Made by a program: the position numbers and the translations under genes. Source: a virus. Taken from it: a DNA stretch of 23,725 nt. Location: positions 1 through 23,725 of the IMG/VR virus record IMGVR_UViG_3300027971_000219. One strand, written 5' to 3'. This document shows positions 1 through 5,598 of this stretch, piece by piece. Below the pieces are notes generated by a model, which saw nothing but the letters and a program-made list of their open reading frames with translations, did not search any database and was not told the DNA's origin. Numbering within the stretch: the first letter of the stretch is position 1; each line of letters begins with the position of its first letter.

Positions 1-137
1 TCACGCAGTATCTCGCGCTGCCATTTGCGCGGCCCGCTGAACTTAGCTAACGGTGTGTTGGGTTGGCCCCAAGGAAACGCAAACAGTACAAACGCTTCAG
101 GATCGTTCGCTATCGCGGGTGACCACAATCGCGTCAT
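1..137 (-). CDS. terL: Terminase large subunit, N-terminal fragment (cut by the left window edge)
   Basis: TerL is the ATPase-nuclease motor that packages DNA into the prohead. Only the first 45 or so codons are here, because the gene runs off the left edge. Translating leftward from the ATG at 137 gives MTRLWSPAIANDPEAF, then VLFAFPWGQ and FSGPRKWQREIL. The pattern of a short lead, DP.AFVLFAFPWG and GPRKWQREIL is the usual start of this TerL family, just ahead of the ATPase domain. The Walker motifs lie outside the window. The start falls inside the end of the small subunit gene, overlapping it by 41 bases in another frame, so translation is probably coupled. A weak GAAGAG lies upstream of the ATG. 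Identity rests on motif recognition by eye plus the neighbouring terS; the exact start is less sure than the family. Confidence 0.85.
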   Translation of the reverse strand, partial: MTRLWSPAIANDPEAFVLFAFPWGQPNTPLAKFSGPRKWQREILR

Positions 138-558
138 CAATGTCTGCTCTTCGGCTGATGTATAGATCGTTTTTTGCATTCTCTAGCACTCTGGTTTGCG
201 CGGCTTCTAGCGCCTGTGTGATGCTGATCCGTTGATACACATCAACACTAACTTCTTGCTTGGCAGTCCACTCGTGACGATGACGCAGGATCTCTAACGC
301 GGCCTTGGCGTCGCCACCTAACGCCGCGCTATTAAGAACCTGCGAGATCTCTCTTTCATTGTCAGCGCGGCCTTTTTGTTCAGCCATTTCCGCTAACGGA
401 TCTAGCTGACACAGTTGCCGGTACTCAGCGGGCAGCATACCAGCCGCCAGCGCCAGCGAGTCACCTTTCAGACCTAACTTTGCCGCGTCGTAGATTGACT
501 GAAGACGCGCCTCTGTTGCCTGAACATTTCTGACAGTTAGTGGCAAAGATTTGAACAT
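97..558 (-). CDS. terS: Probable terminase small subunit
   Basis: A 153-residue protein directly upstream of terL, where TerS is normally found. TerS recognises the packaging site and loads TerL on the DNA. Residues about 20-55 (AAKLGLKGDSLALAAGM, then AEYRQL) look like a helix-turn-helix region, followed by DPLAEMAEQKGRADNE and a helical, charged C-terminus. This order resembles the small protein found next to terL in many phages, but the family is poorly conserved, so the call leans on context. No clear Shine-Dalgarno sequence precedes the ATG at 558; the upstream sequence is a run of A and T, so the start could be slightly different or the leader very short. It is the first leftward gene after the control region and diverges from the plus-strand small genes. 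Confidence 0.72.
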   Translation of the reverse strand: MFKSLPLTVRNVQATEARLQSIYDAAKLGLKGDSLALAAGMLPAEYRQLCQLDPLAEMAEQKGRADNEREISQVLNSAALGGDAKAALEILRHRHEWTAKQEVSVDVYQRISITQALEAAQTRVLENAKNDLYISRRADIDDAIVVTRDSERS

Positions 559-663
559 GGCTGAAGTGTAACAAAAAAATTTTAAAAAATGTTTGCGGGG
601 GGTGCGTTACCGTGACCGGTCGGGCCGCCGGCCCTACCCGGCCCCCTCGGGCCAAAAGCCAAA

Positions 664-823
664 TGTGCCCGCTGTTTGCCATGGGCACAATGGCCGGTGC
701 GCCCCCGGTGTGCACCCGGTGTGCACCCGATGTGCACCCGATGTGCGCTCCCGGTGTGTGCCCGCTGTGCCCGCTGTTGAGCGTCCTAAAAAACCCTTAT
801 AAAACGTAGTAATGTGCCCGGTG
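664..823. repeat. Degenerate array of about 11-bp repeats (GTGTGCACCCG)
   Basis: Two perfect tandem copies of GTGTGCACCCG lie at 708-718 and 719-729, then ATGTGCACCCG at 730-740. Diverged units follow at 741-753, 754-764 and 765-776. Related TGTGCCCG units lie apart at 664-674 and 813-823. The three central units each contain the palindrome GTGCAC. The 11-bp period puts copies on nearly one face of the helix, which suits cooperative binding of an initiator or regulator (inference). Confidence 0.75.
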
Positions 824-829
824 TTTTGC

Positions 830-867
830 CGCTCACAAAAACAGTACTTTTTTTTAGAATGTGAGCG
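830..867. repeat. Perfect 8-bp inverted repeat CGCTCACA / TGTGAGCG
   Basis: CGCTCACA at 830-837 is mirrored by TGTGAGCG at 860-867, separated by 22 bases that include a run of T. The left arm belongs to the same CGCTCACAAA motif that recurs at 1069-1078 and 1080-1089, so one protein may bind all four sites. Alternatively the arms form a hairpin in RNA. Confidence 0.55.
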
Positions 868-960
868 TTTCCCGATGTTAACTACGCTAAAAAATCGGCG
901 CGGGAAAAAACGCGGGCGAAAGCGCGCCGTTTTGCGGGTAATTTTCCGGCAAAATTCCCC

Positions 961-1002
961 TATATATAAAATTCAATTTTTTTCAAAAGTAGACTAGTTA
1001 AC
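961..1002. other. AT-rich tract, possible unwinding element
   Basis: About 40 bases composed almost only of A and T (TATATATAAAATTCAATTT onward, ending at GTTAAC) sit within an otherwise GC-rich control region, downstream of the repeat array. Such a tract could be a DNA unwinding element of an origin or the AT-rich upstream part of a promoter. No well-spaced -35/-10 pair was found in it. Confidence 0.35.
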
Positions 1003-1043
1003 ATCCGGGCACACCCCGCAAACCCGCGCCGTTATGCCGTTTT

Positions 1044-1099
1044 GTGTGGACACTTGCCCCTCAAAAAACGCTCACAAAACGCTCACAAAGTGTCCACAC
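1044..1099. repeat. 12-bp inverted repeat enclosing two CGCTCACAAA direct repeats
   Basis: GTGTGGACACTT (1044-1055) is the exact reverse complement of AAGTGTCCACAC (1088-1099). Between the arms lie two direct copies of CGCTCACAAA (1069-1078 and 1080-1089) at an 11-bp step. The element ends 22 bases before the -35 box at 1122, a position suited to an operator or activator site (inference). Confidence 0.6.
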
Positions 1100-1121
1100 T
1101 CACGAAAGCGTGCGAAACTTG

Positions 1122-1150
1122 TTGACACACACGGCCGAACGTGCGAATAT
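1122..1150 (+). promoter_or_regulatory. Candidate sigma70-type promoter for the rightward small-gene operon
   Basis: A perfect -35 TTGACA at 1122-1127 is followed after 17 bases by GAATAT (1145-1150), a weak -10 with 3 of 6 matches. A start near 1157 would leave a leader of about 47 bases before the ATG at 1204. Direct repeats CGTGCGAA at 1109-1116 and 1140-1147 flank the -35 and overlap the -10, as expected for a regulated promoter with a poor -10. The position is well supported; the -10 is not certain. Confidence 0.5.
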
Positions 1151-1203
1151 CTACCCATGGCGCACACGTCGCGCGTCATTCACTAACCTACGGAGAATCT
1201 AAA

Positions 1204-1518
1204 ATGGAAGTCACGACGAAAATGAAAAACGGCGATCCGATCGCCACGTTCAAAGCGCACGCGTTGATCGTGATCGCGGGCACGGAAACGCACAAGCTCG
1301 CGTTGCATAAGGACGGATTTGGCGCATGGAAGGTAACGCACCCTGAATCGGGCGCTTGCGTGGCGCACGTGCGCGGTCAATACAAGGGTGCGCTTGTGTC
1401 GTCTAAAGGATTCACTCTTAAAGAAGCGCGCGCGGCCGCACAAGCGCAAGTTGACGCGTTGATCGAATCCATCGGATCGGCAAAATTTAACGCTGTACTT
1501 GCCGGGGCCGCAAAATGA
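1204..1518 (+). CDS. Small hypothetical phage protein, 104 residues
   Basis: I do not recognise this protein. The ATG at 1204 is preferred over an in-frame ATG at 1141 because GGAG lies 8 bases before it and because 1141 would fall inside the promoter. The product is basic and soluble, starting MEVTTKMKNGDPIATF, with a likely beta-rich first half (ALIVIAGTETHKLALH, GAWKVTHPESG) and a helical second half (LKEARAAAQAQVDALIES). It has no signal peptide or membrane segment. It is first in the rightward operon and its last bases overlap the next gene by 4 (ATGA), so expression of the two is coupled. It may be an early accessory or host-takeover protein, judged by position alone. Confidence 0.75.
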   Translation: MEVTTKMKNGDPIATFKAHALIVIAGTETHKLALHKDGFGAWKVTHPESGACVAHVRGQYKGALVSSKGFTLKEARAAAQAQVDALIESIGSAKFNAVLAGAAK

Positions 1519-2192
1519 TCCACTTTGTCGCAAAATCATCCAACACGAAAACCGGGCCGATCCCGATCACTTACAGTGCGCGCGATACGTGCCCCGCTAG
1601 TTGCGGGCAGATGAAAGCTTGTTACGCTGACGCGGGTTTTCACACTCGTTTGAATTGGGACAAGGTCCCGACGCGCGGAAAAGATATCGCCACGGTCGCG
1701 GACAAAATTCGCGCGTTGAAACCCGCGACGCTATGGCGGTTTAACGTCGCGGGCGATCTTCCGGGCATCGGTGAGGATATTGACGGCCCCGCGTTTGCGC
1801 AGCTAATCGAAGCGAATCGCGGCCGTCGCGGGTTTACGTACACTCATAAACACTCCGATCGCGCGATTAAATTCGCGCGCTACGCGACCAAGCGCGGGTT
1901 TACGGTCAATCTATCGGCCGATGACGCGGGCCATGCTGACAAGCTTGCGGAGACGGGTTTACCCGTCGCGGTCGTCGTTCCACTTGGCACGCCCGAACGT
2001 ACCACCACCCCAGCGGGCCGCGCTATCGTCGTGTGTCCGGCTCAAACCCGCGACGACGTTACGTGCTACACGTGCGGATTGTGCGCCCGCGCTAATCGCA
2101 AGGTTATCGTCGGGTTTCTTGCGCACGGCACGCGCGCCAAAACGGCCGATGCTATCGCGCGTCGGGTTATTCCACTTAAGGTGACCAAGTGA
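1515..2192 (+). CDS. Cysteine-rich phage protein, possible metal or Fe-S enzyme
   Basis: A 225-residue protein of a type often seen, unnamed, in tailed phages; I believe databases class it as a domain of unknown function (DUF7227-like), but this is from memory. It has two cysteine clusters: C26-x3-C30-x5-C36 (CPASCGQMKACYA) and C174-x9-C184-x2-C187-x2-C190 (CPAQTRDDVTCYTCGLC). Between them are WRFNVAGDLPG at about 74-84 and FTYTHKH near 107-113, then alternating strands and helices (VNLSADD, VAVVVPLG). The CxxxCxxxxxCYA cluster recalls the phage Gp37/Gp68 group (DUF5131), whose members resemble radical-SAM enzymes. A cluster-binding barrel fold is therefore plausible, but the substrate is unknown. 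It overlaps its neighbours by 4 bases on both sides (ATGA, GTGA). Confidence 0.85.
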   Translation: MIHFVAKSSNTKTGPIPITYSARDTCPASCGQMKACYADAGFHTRLNWDKVPTRGKDIATVADKIRALKPATLWRFNVAGDLPGIGEDIDGPAFAQLIEANRGRRGFTYTHKHSDRAIKFARYATKRGFTVNLSADDAGHADKLAETGLPVAVVVPLGTPERTTTPAGRAIVVCPAQTRDDVTCYTCGLCARANRKVIVGFLAHGTRAKTADAIARRVIPLKVTK

Positions 2193-2377
2193 ATCACTAC
2201 ACGGCAAAATTCAAACGCTACACGGACGAAATGCTGAAAACAGCATTAGCAGACTGTCACGTTGCACTAGGCGTCGGAGAGACGCTTTTCAGCCCCGCCT
2301 ACATTGCAAAATTGTGGGCCGAAATTGACGCGATCCGAGACGTTCAACTTTCACGTAAACCAAAGGCTAAACAATGA
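2189..2377 (+). CDS. Small hypothetical phage protein, 62 residues
   Basis: The GTG start at 2189 overlaps the previous stop (GTGA), and the stop overlaps the next ATG (ATGA), so this gene sits in a chain of coupled small genes. The product (FKRYTDEMLKTALADCH, then SPAYIAKLWAEIDAIRD) is predicted all-helical with a charged C-terminus. The pattern YTDEML..AL.DCH...YI.KLWAEIDAIRD resembles short unnamed proteins common in tailed phages. Function is not known. It has no membrane segment or obvious DNA-binding motif. Confidence 0.75.
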   Translation: MNHYTAKFKRYTDEMLKTALADCHVALGVGETLFSPAYIAKLWAEIDAIRDVQLSRKPKAKQ

Positions 2378-2472
2378 AACTTGAAACCTATTGCACGCTC
2401 GCGCTTATCGCGTGGATCATCGTAACGAGCGTCATATTGGCCGAAAATATAGCGGCCGCTCTGTGTCGTTAG
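2374..2472 (+). CDS. Membrane micropeptide, 32 residues
   Basis: An ATG overlapping the previous stop (ATGA) opens 32 codons. The peptide MKLETYCTLALIAWIIVTSV then continues ILAENIAAALCR, forming a single predicted transmembrane helix (about residues 7-24). Its place in a coupled chain with a 4-base overlap supports it as a gene. It could act at the host membrane, but nothing in the sequence says how. Confidence 0.5.
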   Translation: MKLETYCTLALIAWIIVTSVILAENIAAALCR

Positions 2473-2522
2473 TGATCGCGGCCATATTGGCCGCCATCCT
2501 AGTGATCATCCTAGACTTATAA
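2472..2522 (+). CDS. Possible 16-residue hydrophobic peptide
   Basis: A GTG sharing its first base with the previous TAG stop opens MIAAILAAILVIILDL, then TAA at 2520-2522, just before the terminator. It is wholly hydrophobic. A gene this short cannot be proved from sequence; the shared-base junction is the only support. Confidence 0.22.
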   Translation: MIAAILAAILVIILDL

Positions 2523-2523
2523 A

Positions 2524-2545
2524 AAACGGCCCCACGGGGCCGTTT
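2524..2545. terminator. Bidirectional intrinsic terminator
   Basis: CGGCCCC (2527-2533) pairs with GGGGCCG (2536-2542), and flanking AAA/TTT extends the stem to about 10 bp with a tiny loop. On the plus strand TTTCTC follows; on the minus strand the run of A at 2521-2526 gives at least six T. It lies exactly between the convergent rightward small genes and leftward primase-helicase gene and can stop both. Confidence 0.85.
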
Positions 2546-2546
2546 C

Positions 2547-4799
2547 TCATTGCGGGTTCGGTTGATAGTCCGGTTCTACCATCCGACGCAGCGTAGACGC
2601 GCCCACGGCCGCAAGATCGGGCGCGCAATATACGTGGCGCTTCGATTCAAGCCCACGCGCGGCAACGCGGCCGCAATCGATCCACCCTGCCTCTTTGATC
2701 GCTTGCAATAACGCTTGTTGATACAGCTTCAAACCAGCGGGCGCGCTACGCGCGAGATCGTCAAGTACAGCTTGCAATGGTGCAGCGATAACCCCCCGCG
2801 TGAATATCCCGCGTCGCCCGCGCATTAATTCAAGGATATAAGACTCTGCGCCTGACAGCGAGTTTTCCGTCATCGTTTGCTTGAATTCCGTCATAGGCGG
2901 GGCCGCGCCCGGATTGAAGCGCGACACGTCGCGCGCGTGCAACCAAGCCGCCACGGCCGCGCGGCCGCCCGTTCTAAGCCATTGCCAGATTGCGGCCCCA
3001 TCGGCGTCTGACATGCGGCCCGCATGCGACCAGATACAGAACCAACGGCGATCTTGCGCGCTGATTGATATAGGCAATAGGTCATTCGAGAATGCCAGCA
3101 CGAACCCACGGTTCGCCATCATATAGGGGTGAAGTCCCTTCCGATTGACCGCCAACACCTCAGGCGGGGCCGCGATAATAGGTTTCAGTTTATTGGCTAG
3201 GACGCGCCTATCGGCCGCAAGGGCTTCCTTTAGCTCGTTAATAACTAGAATCTCAGACTCTAGTTGATAGCCCCATTGCGACGTTAGCGATTCATTGTCG
3301 ACTAACCCTAAATTATGCTTATTGTCCCCGCAGACGGCCCATATAAACGGGTCGTACATCGTATCCTTGCCCGACCCTTCATCGGACGCGTGCAGAATAG
3401 CGTGGTTGATCTTCACGCGCGGGTTCTGCACTTTATAGGCCATAACGTCCCATATATGATCTAGTTCCGACTGTACCGGGACTAGTTTGCGACAATGATC
3501 GATCCACGCTTGTATAGGCCCCGCTATAGGCGTCGGGCGCGCGTCGACCCAACGGTTCGCATAGGGTAGATTGTCCCGCACGGCTAGAACCGACTCGCCC
3601 GCCGCATAGGTTAGGCCCGCGAGGATATGGCCGCCTGCGGCCGTTCGGTTTTCGTCGAACCATAGGGACGGGTTGATAATGCGCGCCTTGCCACCGTTAT
3701 TGTGCAGCGAATGGCACATAATCCCGCGATAGGTCGCGTCAAACGCCCGCCGCGATATAAGGACACGGTCCACTAGGTCGAAGTAGGCGTCATCCGACTG
3801 CACATAAGCGAAACGCTTAAACCAGTCGGCCCGCTCTACCCGCGCCCGCTCGCGCGCCTCGACTTGCGCGATCACGGCCTTGGCGTCATCGGTGAACATC
3901 TCCGTGGGCGTTAGTTTGGACAACGCCCCGCCCATCACGGACGCCAATAACTCATCACGTAAGCCATAGGTCCGCTTGGGGCCGCCTTGCTCTTCAACCC
4001 ACGCTAGAAACCGCGCGGAGTCCCACTCAACGCAATGCGAGTGCAGACAACAATACGCCCGACTTGCGGGCATATAGCGACCCTCTGGGTTACCGTCCGA
4101 ATGTTCCGCGCTATTAGGGCAGATCACGCCCCACCAGCCCGCCGAGTTACCTTTTTGTGTGACTTCTTTACGTTCGACCAGCCACGCTAGAACGTCATCC
4201 GAGCCGTCATCCTTTAGGACGCCCGGACGGAATGTCGTGGTCTCGACTGCGCCGGGGACGACCGATAAAGCGCCGCAGATTTCTTCAAGGCTAAACTCGC
4301 GCGACGGGTTGAACTCAACCAAGCGAGCGGCGAAGCGCCCGCGTCCGGGCTTTAGGTTGATCGAGCCGGGAATACGGATATTGCGAACCGGATTGATAGC
4401 GCCGGGGTCCGTATAGCCCGCTGCCGCTATAGCCTTGATAGCCGCGCTATAGACGGATTTGTGCGGCTGATCGTCTAGCCGGAATACGTAGCACCATTGA
4501 AAGTTATCCTTCGACGTTTCAATAATCCACGTAGGTCTGATCGTCGGCGTTTTCGATTTCGTACCGACGTCATCTAACACCAAACACCACACGTTTTCAC
4601 AGAACGCAGCACCCGCGCTGACCCGCTGACCGTCAAACCGCGATTCGATGAACGAGCCAATATTGACGTACCACGCACCCTCGCCGCGCGGCCTACGCGA
4701 CGCGGGGTAGGCATAGCCGCCATCGCGCTCGACTTGTTTAGTAAATAGTACAACTTCACCCTCTGGTGCGAGGGCTATGATATGATCCACGAGTTCCAT
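2547..4799 (-). CDS. Primase-helicase (AEP/RepB-type primase plus SF3-like helicase)
   Basis: A 750-residue replication protein that should unwind DNA and prime synthesis for the phage polymerase. Residues about 70-160 show primase-type motifs: WCLVLDDVGTK (acidic D76/D77), WIIETSKDNFQWCYVF (91-106) and PVRNIRIPGSINLKPG (137-152). A zinc-ribbon-like cluster follows: C227, H233, C250/C251, H253, C256. The helicase has a Walker A ASDEGSGKDT (471-480), a Walker B ESEILVINEL (514-523), a sensor-like FVLAFSND (566-573) and an RR pair (584-585). The whole resembles DUF5906-type proteins and the NrS-1 phage primase-polymerase. The start at 4799 has AGGAG 5 bases upstream. It is the last gene of the leftward replication block and ends next to the bidirectional terminator. 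Confidence 0.88.
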   Translation of the reverse strand: MELVDHIIALAPEGEVVLFTKQVERDGGYAYPASRRPRGEGAWYVNIGSFIESRFDGQRVSAGAAFCENVWCLVLDDVGTKSKTPTIRPTWIIETSKDNFQWCYVFRLDDQPHKSVYSAAIKAIAAAGYTDPGAINPVRNIRIPGSINLKPGRGRFAARLVEFNPSREFSLEEICGALSVVPGAVETTTFRPGVLKDDGSDDVLAWLVERKEVTQKGNSAGWWGVICPNSAEHSDGNPEGRYMPASRAYCCLHSHCVEWDSARFLAWVEEQGGPKRTYGLRDELLASVMGGALSKLTPTEMFTDDAKAVIAQVEARERARVERADWFKRFAYVQSDDAYFDLVDRVLISRRAFDATYRGIMCHSLHNNGGKARIINPSLWFDENRTAAGGHILAGLTYAAGESVLAVRDNLPYANRWVDARPTPIAGPIQAWIDHCRKLVPVQSELDHIWDVMAYKVQNPRVKINHAILHASDEGSGKDTMYDPFIWAVCGDNKHNLGLVDNESLTSQWGYQLESEILVINELKEALAADRRVLANKLKPIIAAPPEVLAVNRKGLHPYMMANRGFVLAFSNDLLPISISAQDRRWFCIWSHAGRMSDADGAAIWQWLRTGGRAAVAAWLHARDVSRFNPGAAPPMTEFKQTMTENSLSGAESYILELMRGRRGIFTRGVIAAPLQAVLDDLARSAPAGLKLYQQALLQAIKEAGWIDCGRVAARGLESKRHVYCAPDLAAVGASTLRRMVEPDYQPNPQ

Positions 4800-4815
4800 G
4801 TGCTCTCCTAAGTTG

Positions 4816-4843
4816 ATCCCGCCCTAGCCGGCGGGATTTTTTT
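4816..4843 (+). terminator. Hairpin with T-tract oriented on the plus strand
   Basis: ATCCCGCC (4816-4823) pairs with GGCGGGAT (4830-4837) around a 6-base loop, followed on the plus strand by seven T (4837-4843). This is a textbook intrinsic terminator, but for transcripts antisense to the surrounding leftward genes. On the minus strand the same hairpin sits 16 bases before the primase-helicase ATG, with A residues in front and no T-tract after, so it may instead shape the leader of that gene. Confidence 0.65.
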
Positions 4844-4914
4844 CAGTTGTTGCCATCCGCGCATGAAATGCACGGCACTACATCAGGTTCTTCCAAAGTC
4901 GTGTCGTAATCGCG
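4843..4914 (-). other. In-frame coding-like tail after the PP-loop gene stop
   Basis: The 24 codons after the TAA at 4915-4917 stay in the same frame and end in TGA. They encode RDYDTTLEEPDVVPCISC followed by ADGNN. The CISC pair could complete a four-cysteine site with CFFCP of the main frame. There is no separate start codon with a ribosome binding site, so it reads as the lost or readthrough C-terminus, not a new gene. Confidence 0.6.
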
Positions 4915-5598
4915 TTAAGAGAACCGCCTTCCCAGCCCTTTGACGCTTGTTAGCTTGGCGTTAGATTCCATATCCAACGCCCGTTGAAACAGCACCGGAT
5001 AAGTCTGCTTTAACTCTGCAATCTCCGGCTTCTTAGATGCCGGACAAAAAAAGCAAGCCGACTTACCCGGACGCGGTAAACCAGCGCGGTCAATCGCTGC
5101 TAAACAATCTGGCCGCGACCACTCCCATTGAACCAACGGATAGTGATATCGGTACTTTTCATCTTCAATCGGGGCCTTCATCCAACGCCGCGTTTCCCCA
5201 AATTCGTATCCGATAAATTTGTCTACTTTGTTACCGTTGCGCCAGACTGCCTTTGCTTGATCGTGGTTGTTAGCGTACTTTTCTTGCGGAGCAATCTTAA
5301 ATTTCTGCGAGCACCCTTTAAAACCGTAAGCCAGAGATGGCAACATCTCCGCTTCTAAACAGTTCTCTTCTAACGTGTGGACGCGCCCGTCACGGCGCAC
5401 TTTTTTTACCACGGTGATAAGCGGCATCCCGTGTTTACGAAGCCACTCCTGCATCCGTTCAATGTGTTCGTAAGTGTGCGGGCGCTCACCGCCCGTATCC
5501 GCAAACAAAATCAAATCAAATGGTTCAAGCCCGCGCTCAACCCACCCGCACAAAATTGCTGTGCTATCCGTCCCGCCGCCAAAAGATAGTATTTTCAT
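4915..5598 (-). CDS. PAPS-reductase-like PP-loop ATPase, possibly truncated by an in-frame TAA
   Basis: A 227-residue member of the phosphoadenosine-phosphosulfate reductase / PP-loop family. Such enzymes activate a substrate with ATP and often handle sulfur; the true substrate of phage members is unknown. The PP-loop is SFGGGTDS (5-12), then ADTGGERP (33-40), KGCSQK (C96), IGYEFGETRRW (129-139) and CFFCP (C182, C185). The start at 5598 overlaps the end of polA (ATGA) and has GAGG 8 bases upstream. The frame ends with GLGRRFS and TAA at 4915-4917, but stays open for 23 more codons to a TGA at 4843-4845, encoding RDYDTTLEEPDVVPCISC and ADGNN. That tail carries a second CxxC matching the usual end of these proteins as I recall them. 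The stop may be a mutation, an assembly error or a readthrough site. Confidence 0.85.
   Translation of the reverse strand: MKILSFGGGTDSTAILCGWVERGLEPFDLILFADTGGERPHTYEHIERMQEWLRKHGMPLITVVKKVRRDGRVHTLEENCLEAEMLPSLAYGFKGCSQKFKIAPQEKYANNHDQAKAVWRNGNKVDKFIGYEFGETRRWMKAPIEDEKYRYHYPLVQWEWSRPDCLAAIDRAGLPRPGKSACFFCPASKKPEIAELKQTYPVLFQRALDMESNAKLTSVKGLGRRFS

Larger units (their letters stand above)
559..1203. other. Non-coding, repeat-rich control region between divergent units
   Basis: This 645-base gap separates leftward terS from rightward small genes. It holds GC-rich palindromes near 618-655, an array of GTGTGCACCCG-like repeats (664-823), an 8-bp inverted repeat (830-867), an AT-rich tract (961-1002), a 12-bp inverted repeat (1044-1099), CGCTCACAAA direct repeats and a rightward promoter candidate (1122-1150). 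The short open frames here have repeat-driven composition and no ribosome binding sites, so I do not call genes. Iteron-like repeats next to an AT-rich tract are typical of replication origins; repeats around promoters are typical of operators. Which applies cannot be settled from sequence alone. Confidence 0.6.

Noticed and set aside
593-809. Overlapping plus-strand frames of 65-69 codons
   Set aside because: They are translations of the GTGTGCACCCG array (Cys/Pro/Val-rich, out of register in two frames), with no ribosome binding site.
812-997. Plus-strand 61-codon frame in the control region
   Set aside because: No ribosome binding site, odd composition (runs of K/R and F), and it covers the inverted repeat and AT-rich tract.
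4915-5598. Alternative genetic code explaining the in-frame TAA
   Set aside because: TAA, TAG and TGA all end other genes in the window in tight overlaps, so general TAA reassignment does not fit.
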